Part shown: piece after piece, positions 59,825 to 64,000 of the stretch | Numbering within the stretch: position 1 is the first letter of the stretch | Layout of the letters: each line of letters starts with the position of its first letter | Source: Arthrobacter sp. DNA4 | GTDB taxonomy: Bacteria > Actinomycetota > Actinomycetes > Actinomycetales > Micrococcaceae | Direction: 5' to 3' | Assembly: GCF_024362385.1 (NCBI RefSeq) | Contig: NZ_CP101466.1 | Location: 4,216,001-4,280,000, forward strand | DNA length: 64,000 nt | Notes under the pieces: model-generated | Seen by the model: the letters and a program-made list of their open reading frames with translations, nothing else | Database searches by the model: none | Told to the model about the DNA's origin: nothing | Translations under genes and position numbers: made by a program

Positions 59825-61606
59825 ATGGCCACCAAAACCACAGCAGAGAAGCTTGCCACCATCCAGCAGGGCTACACGTTGGAAGGCGCCACCATCGAAC
59901 TGGGAGCCGCCATCATCGACGGCGAGCTCCACAAGGACGCGCCGGTGCGGCTGCCGCTGGCCATGATGAACCGGCACGGGCTGGTGGCCGGGGCCACCGG
60001 TACCGGCAAGACCGTCACGCTGCACATGATGGCCGAGCAACTCTCCACGGCAGGGGTGCCCGTGTTCCTGGCCGACATCAAAGGTGACCTTTCCGGCCTG
60101 GCGACGGCCGCCGTCGGCAGCGACAAGCTCAGGGCCCGCACGGACAGCATCGGCCAGGTGTGGCAGGGGAAGACGTTCCCGGTGGAATTCCTCGCGCTGG
60201 GCGGCGACGGCAACGGCGTTCCGGTCCGTGCCACCGTGACCTCCTTCGGGCCCATCCTGCTCTCCCGGATCATGGAACTGAATGACACCCAGGAGTCCAG
60301 TCTTCAGCTGGTGTTCTACTTTGCGGACAAGAACGGCCTGGAGCTGATCGACCTCAAGGACCTCCGGGCCGTCATCCAATTCCTCACCTCGGACGAGGGC
60401 AAGGACAAGCTTGAGGAACTCGGTGGGCTGTCCAAGGCCACCGCCGGCGTGATCCTGCGGGAGATCGTGAACCTGGAAGCGCAGGGGCTGGAGAAGTTCT
60501 TCGGCGAACCGGAGTTCGACACCGCCGAACTGCTGCGCACCGCCCCCGACGGCCGCGGCGTGGTTACCTGCCTGGAACTGCCCACCCTGCAGACCAAGCC
60601 CATGCTGTTCTCCACCTTCCTGATGTGGCTGCTGGCAGACCTGTTCGAGGACCTCCCCGAGGCCGGCGACCTGGACAAGCCCAAGCTGGTGTTCTTCCTC
60701 GACGAGGCCCACCTGCTGTTCAACGGCGCCAGCAAAGCCTTCCTGGACGCCATCACCACCACGGTCCGGCTGATCCGGTCCAAGGGCGTGGGCATCTTCT
60801 TCGTGACCCAGACACCCAAGGATGTCCCCGCCGATGTCCTGGGGCAGCTGGCCAACCGGGTCCAGCACGCCCTGCGCGCCTTCACCCCCGAGGACGCCAA
60901 GGCCCTCAAGGCCACGGTGTCCACCTTCCCCCTGAGCGACTACGACCTCGAAGAGACGCTGACCTCGGCGGGCATCGGCGAGGCCGTCATCACCGTCATG
61001 AATGAAAAGGGCGCACCCACTCCGGTGGCGCTCACCCGGCTGCGGGCCCCGGAATCCGTCATGGGCCCCAGCGAGGACGCCCTGGTGCGCAGCACGGTGG
61101 CGGGTTCGGCGCTGCTGGGCAAGTACGGAACTGCGGTGGACAACCCCTCCGCCTACGAAAAACTCAATGGCAACGCCGCGGCGCCCACAGGACCGGCGGC
61201 ACCTGCACCTCCTGCCGGCGTACCTGGCACCGGTACTCCTGGCGCCGGTAGCGGCGCTCCCGGCGCGTATGACGTTGACGCCGAGGCCCGCCGGATCGAG
61301 GAGGAGATCCTGGGCAGGCCAAGCAGCAGGCCCGCGCAGGTACCCGAACCCCAATACCCTGAGCCCCAATACGACGAACCGCGGGCCTCCGAGTCCAAGA
61401 CGCGGGCCAAGGCGCCCCGGACGCGCCAGTCCCAGCCCCGCCAGCCGGAGCCGCAGCCGGGCGGCATGATGGGTGACCTTGGCGGAGTCCTCGGCGGCGC
61501 CCTGGGCGGCGGACTGAAGAGCATGGCGCGGTCCATGGGCACACAGCTGGGCCGCGAACTGCTCCGCGGAGTGTTCGGAACCTCGTCCCGGCGCCGCCGC
61601 CGCTGA
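59825..61606 (+). CDS. DUF853 / HerA-helicase-like ATPase (YjgR type)
   Basis: Protein of 593 residues. Walker A AGATGTGKT (Gly56 to Thr63), VFLADIKGDLSGLA, Walker B KLVFFLDEAHLLF, and a sensor-like GVGIFFVTQTPKDVPADVLG. After about 450 a Pro/Ala/Gly-rich linker leads to a Gly/Met-rich tail ending in SSRRRRR. Members are FtsK/HerA-related ATPases of unknown role. It is probably monocistronic. Confidence 0.85.
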   Translation: MATKTTAEKLATIQQGYTLEGATIELGAAIIDGELHKDAPVRLPLAMMNRHGLVAGATGTGKTVTLHMMAEQLSTAGVPVFLADIKGDLSGLATAAVGSDKLRARTDSIGQVWQGKTFPVEFLALGGDGNGVPVRATVTSFGPILLSRIMELNDTQESSLQLVFYFADKNGLELIDLKDLRAVIQFLTSDEGKDKLEELGGLSKATAGVILREIVNLEAQGLEKFFGEPEFDTAELLRTAPDGRGVVTCLELPTLQTKPMLFSTFLMWLLADLFEDLPEAGDLDKPKLVFFLDEAHLLFNGASKAFLDAITTTVRLIRSKGVGIFFVTQTPKDVPADVLGQLANRVQHALRAFTPEDAKALKATVSTFPLSDYDLEETLTSAGIGEAVITVMNEKGAPTPVALTRLRAPESVMGPSEDALVRSTVAGSALLGKYGTAVDNPSAYEKLNGNAAAPTGPAAPAPPAGVPGTGTPGAGSGAPGAYDVDAEARRIEEEILGRPSSRPAQVPEPQYPEPQYDEPRASESKTRAKAPRTRQSQPRQPEPQPGGMMGDLGGVLGGALGGGLKSMARSMGTQLGRELLRGVFGTSSRRRRR

Positions 61607-61740
61607 CCCCGCCACTGGTGTCCCGGGCCTTAGCCAAGGCTCCTGCCGAGGCTGTCCCCGCGTGCCGCCGTCGGGCGTTACGTAGGTGGTGTCCGCCGGA
61701 TTAGGGGGACACCAACTTTAGAGTGCGTCCGCACTGACGT

Positions 61741-61746
61741 TACTGT
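61741..61746 (+). promoter_or_regulatory. Apparent -10 box (TACTGT) of the membrane-anchored protein gene
   Basis: TACTGT lies seven bases before the GTG at 61754, with no ribosome-binding site. The same hexamer is used before the betaine-aldehyde dehydrogenase. Confidence 0.4.
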
Positions 61747-61753
61747 GTAGAAC

Positions 61754-62752
61754 GTGCAGATGAGTCAAGCGTTGGTGAGGATCGCGGCCGGATGGCTGCT
61801 GGGCCTCATGCTTGCCGTCGCCGCAGCCATTGTGGCCATCAACGTGGTGAACAATACCGTGGCCAGTCCGCAGCAGCCGGTCAGGGAATACCTGGACGCG
61901 CTCAGGAGCGGGGACGGCGGGCGTGCACTGGGGATCCTGCGGGCCGCAGTTCCGCCCAGCAACGCCGCCATGCTGGACGGCAGCGGGTTGCAGACCGCTG
62001 CGTCCCGGGTCACCAATGTCTCCATCGGGGACCCGCAGGAACGCCCGGGGAACCAGGTCATGGTGCCCATGGAATACACCATCGACGGCAGCCGGCTGCA
62101 CACCGAATTCCTGCTGCAGAAGACCGGTACCGAGTGGCTGTTCTTCAACACATGGGCATTCGTCCCGTCACGGCTGCCCACCGTTGATATCACCGTGGTC
62201 AACGGCAACGAGGCAGTGGTGAACGGCGTTCCCGTGAACATGCCCAACGGCCGCAATTCCTTCGCTGTGTTCTACCCCGGCGAGTATGAGGCCTCCCTGG
62301 ATGGGCAGTACTTCTCGGCCCCCGCCACGCGCGCCACGGTCACCGCCAAGGACGCCCCGGTGGCGCCGCTGAACCTGCTGACCCAGGCCACGGACAAGCT
62401 GAAGAACGATGTTGCCGCGAAGGTCAGGGAATTCCTGGACGGCTGCGCGGCCGAGGCCGTGAAGGAACAGAAGCTCCAGCCGGACTGCCCCTTCTATTAC
62501 GCCAGCAACAACCGGGTCCAGGACGGCAGTATCCGCTGGACCGTCACCGAGTATCCGGGGGTATCAGTTGAGCCGTTCGACGGCCGGTGGGTAGTGTCGC
62601 CGCTGGACGGCAAAGCCAAGGTTGAGGCACTCCAGCAGAACGCCTTCACCGGGGCCTGGTACCCGCTGGACGCCGAGGTGGACTTCAGCTTCACCACCCG
62701 TCTGGACGTATCCGGTGACGCGGTCAAGGTCACACCTCAGCTGAGCTTCTAA
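61754..62752 (+). CDS. Membrane-anchored hypothetical protein with extracellular beta domains
   Basis: Protein of 332 residues from a GTG (an ATG two codons later is an alternative). One helix at about residues 10-32 (WLLGLMLAVAAAIVAINVV) anchors it. The rest is probably outside the cell: SPQQPVREYLDALRSGDGGR looks like an NTF2-like start, followed by beta-rich repeats such as LPTVDITVVNGNEAVVNGVP and NSFAVFYPGEYEASLDGQYF. No function is recognised. Confidence 0.7.
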   Translation: MQMSQALVRIAAGWLLGLMLAVAAAIVAINVVNNTVASPQQPVREYLDALRSGDGGRALGILRAAVPPSNAAMLDGSGLQTAASRVTNVSIGDPQERPGNQVMVPMEYTIDGSRLHTEFLLQKTGTEWLFFNTWAFVPSRLPTVDITVVNGNEAVVNGVPVNMPNGRNSFAVFYPGEYEASLDGQYFSAPATRATVTAKDAPVAPLNLLTQATDKLKNDVAAKVREFLDGCAAEAVKEQKLQPDCPFYYASNNRVQDGSIRWTVTEYPGVSVEPFDGRWVVSPLDGKAKVEALQQNAFTGAWYPLDAEVDFSFTTRLDVSGDAVKVTPQLSF

Positions 62753-62778
62753 CCCTGCCCCCCGCCGCGTGCTACAGA

Positions 62779-62791
62779 CTGGCCCAGTTTT
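62779..62791 (+). repeat. Direct repeat CTGGCCCAGTTTT, left of the AbiEi/DUF559-type gene
   Basis: TGGCCCAGTTTT here is repeated exactly at 63766-63777, and a close form (CTGGCCCGGTTTT) at 63796-63808. The copies lie on both sides of the gene 62822-63691. Confidence 0.65.
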
Positions 62792-62821
62792 GAAGCAATT
62801 CCGGCCGTGTTCTTCACTGTC

Positions 62822-63691
62822 CTAGACCCAATCCAGCCGAGAACTGGGCTGGTTTGGCTGTGGCCACCGCAGTGAGCCCCGGGCCAGCACCTCCCGGACC
62901 TGCGCCAGGACGGATTCAGGCGCATGAACCACGTCATCGTAAAAGAACCTGAGTACAGGCAGTCCGTGGCGCACCGCCTGGTTGTCCCTGCGGCGGTCCT
63001 TTTTGAATTGCCGGGGTTCCAGATGAAAAGCGAGCCCGTCGATTTCCACGATCAGGAAACCCTCCAGCAGGAAGTCGACCCGGCCGATGCCGTCAATCCA
63101 CACCTGCGTCTCGGTGGCTATGCCGGCTTCCCTGAACAGCACCCTGGCCAAGGTTTCCAGGAGGGAGTCCGCACCGCGTTCAACCTTGGACACAACGTTC
63201 CGTGCCTTGCCGGATCGGTTGCCGTTCAGATGGCGGAACAGGAAGGACGGCTCAATGTCCCCGCGGTTGTAGGCGCACTCCACCATGACCAGCGACTCGA
63301 GTTCAGGCAGGCACAGCAGCGCGTGAAGCAGGACGTCGGGCAGTGCGGCAAGGGTCCGATGACGAGGCTGCTGTGTCAACGGAAGTCGGTGGCTGACACA
63401 GCGGACTGCGCTCCTCCCGTTGGTCTGCCAGTAGTGGGGCCGCGGCGGGGGTTGAAGCTGCCAGAGACTGTACTGCCGGGCGGCGGATGCACATGTCAGG
63501 AGGCTCCGGGCTCGCCCTGCGGCCACTAGGTCCGTTTCAGCGCCCGCAACGGCCAGCAACCCTCGCTCCAGCCGCACCATGCGGCCACTGCGGATTGCCC
63601 GGCGAATGTCCGTATCCGTCCCACCGGCGGCAACCACATCACGCCGCAGCAGCACGCCTCCAGCCGATTTGAGGATTTCGGTGGGGTCCAT
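62822..63691 (-). CDS. AbiEi-antitoxin-like / DUF559-endonuclease-like protein
   Basis: Protein of 289 residues. N-terminal part GGVLLRRDVVAAGGTDTDIR, then AIRSGRMVRLERGLLAVAG, resembles the winged-helix of AbiEi-type antitoxins. The C-terminal part holds GIGRVDFLLEGFLIVEIDGL, a DUF559/Vsr-like nuclease core with acidic residues, then LPVLRFFYDDVVHAPESVL. Such fusions are common in actinobacteria and of unknown role. Repeats of TGGCCCAGTTTT on both sides suggest a mobile gene cassette or shared regulatory hairpins. Confidence 0.75.
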   Translation of the reverse strand: MDPTEILKSAGGVLLRRDVVAAGGTDTDIRRAIRSGRMVRLERGLLAVAGAETDLVAAGRARSLLTCASAARQYSLWQLQPPPRPHYWQTNGRSAVRCVSHRLPLTQQPRHRTLAALPDVLLHALLCLPELESLVMVECAYNRGDIEPSFLFRHLNGNRSGKARNVVSKVERGADSLLETLARVLFREAGIATETQVWIDGIGRVDFLLEGFLIVEIDGLAFHLEPRQFKKDRRRDNQAVRHGLPVLRFFYDDVVHAPESVLAQVREVLARGSLRWPQPNQPSSRLDWV

Positions 63692-63765
63692 CAGGCCACA
63701 ATGTCTGCTCCGCGTGGCTAGCGGCAGGGATCACCGGCGCCATGTGGACAAACGAGCTCTCAGAA

Positions 63766-63777
63766 TGGCCCAGTTTT
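63766..63777 (+). repeat. Direct repeat TGGCCCAGTTTT, right of the AbiEi/DUF559-type gene
   Basis: Exact match to part of the copy at 62779-62791, 987 bases away. Confidence 0.65.
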
Positions 63778-63794
63778 CGGGCTGCTGGAACAGA

Positions 63795-63839
63795 ACTGGC
63801 CCGGTTTTCAGGCTTCAACAGTCTGAAAACCGGGCCAGT
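63795..63839 (-). terminator. Perfect 17-bp hairpin, terminator of the last (minus) gene
   Basis: ACTGGCCCGGTTTTCAG (63795-63811) pairs with CTGAAAACCGGGCCAGT (63823-63839) around an 11-base loop. It lies 20 bases past the stop of the minus-strand gene at 63860. It includes the repeat core seen on both sides of the neighbouring gene. Confidence 0.75.
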
Positions 63840-63859
63840 TTGGCCGGACCTTCGCCGGG

Positions 63860-64000
63860 TCAGTCCATCCCGCGGAGGTCCAGGACCAGTTCGGTGTCGC
63901 CGTCGGCCTGCAGGACCACGGGGATGCCCCAGTCCTGCTGGTAGAGGTGGCAGGCGGCGTGGTCCGGGATCTCGCCGTCCTCGGTCTCGGGGCCGTCGCA
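63860..64000 (-). CDS. C-terminal end of a gene reaching past the window (possibly NHL/thioredoxin-like)
   Basis: 46 codons plus stop, open to the window edge: GEIPDHAACHLYQQDWGIPV, then VLQADGDTELVLDLRGMD then TGA. In my memory, ACH-x-x-QQDWG-x-PV near the C-terminus occurs in NHL-repeat thioredoxin-family proteins of actinobacteria. The identification is tentative because so little is visible. Confidence 0.45.
   Translation of the reverse strand, partial: CDGPETEDGEIPDHAACHLYQQDWGIPVVLQADGDTELVLDLRGMD

Noticed and set aside
57483..61615. Two 620-codon minus-strand open frames opposite the flavoprotein and HerA-like genes
   Set aside because: Antisense shadows of well-supported plus-strand genes.
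1..64000. CRISPR arrays, rRNA genes or insertion sequences with DDE transposases
   Set aside because: No regularly spaced repeats, rRNA text or DDE transposase signatures were found by reading.

Overview
The window looks like chromosome from a high-GC actinobacterium of the Arthrobacter/Pseudarthrobacter type (Micrococcaceae). GC-rich codon use runs throughout. The 546-residue choline oxidase matches my memory of the Arthrobacter enzyme in length and in the position of its flavin-linking His99. Many genes have an apparent -10 box six or seven bases before the start codon and no Shine-Dalgarno, as expected of leaderless actinobacterial transcripts. No rRNA, tRNA or CRISPR array was seen.

Layout. 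1-1827: end of an intradiol ring-cleavage dioxygenase and a BenE-type benzoate transporter. 2213-7842: TetR regulator, betaine-aldehyde dehydrogenase, choline oxidase and an APC permease, with a twin TetR-type operator before the dehydrogenase. 7993-15069: a lipoprotein and a four-in-one ECF transporter that meet metH tail to tail; cobalamin uptake is the natural hypothesis. 15.3-35.2 kb: an accessory island. 35.3-38.1 kb: alpha/beta hydrolase, DoxX-like protein and an exported dioxygenase. 38.2-51.2 kb: a tricarboxylate-type catabolic region (TcuA-like flavoprotein, two PrpF isomerases, an Fbp-type ABC importer, a DctA-type symporter, two GntR and one LysR regulators). 51.6-59.8 kb: a probable organosulfur salvage cluster (two LLM monooxygenases, amino-acid-type ABC importer, flavoprotein, GNAT). 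59.8-64 kb: a HerA-like ATPase, a membrane-anchored protein, an AbiEi/DUF559-type protein and the end of one more gene.

The island is the main discovery. A ParB-like partition gene can be pieced together from four fragments on the minus strand (33943-33710, 28739-28348, 22713-22372, 17138-17073). The fragments are separated by three inserts of about 5.2, 5.6 and 5.0 kb. All six insert ends carry an inverted motif close to TTNNCYGGACWA, and the two ends of each insert resemble each other most. Each insert has tyrosine-recombinase genes, or their remains, at the same end and different cargo at the other end. Cargo I is a diadenylate-cyclase-like sensor protein, a TPR-HEPN protein and a small membrane protein. 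Cargo II is a matrixin-like metalloprotease plus lipoprotein. Cargo III is an amidase_6-like enzyme plus lipoprotein. I read this as an undescribed family of recombinase-driven cargo transposons stacked in one dead gene, one of them carrying a likely nucleotide-signalling defence module.

The island and nearby genes also hold several single-base frameshifts and one amber codon. These could be real decay or homopolymer assembly errors, and each is described separately.
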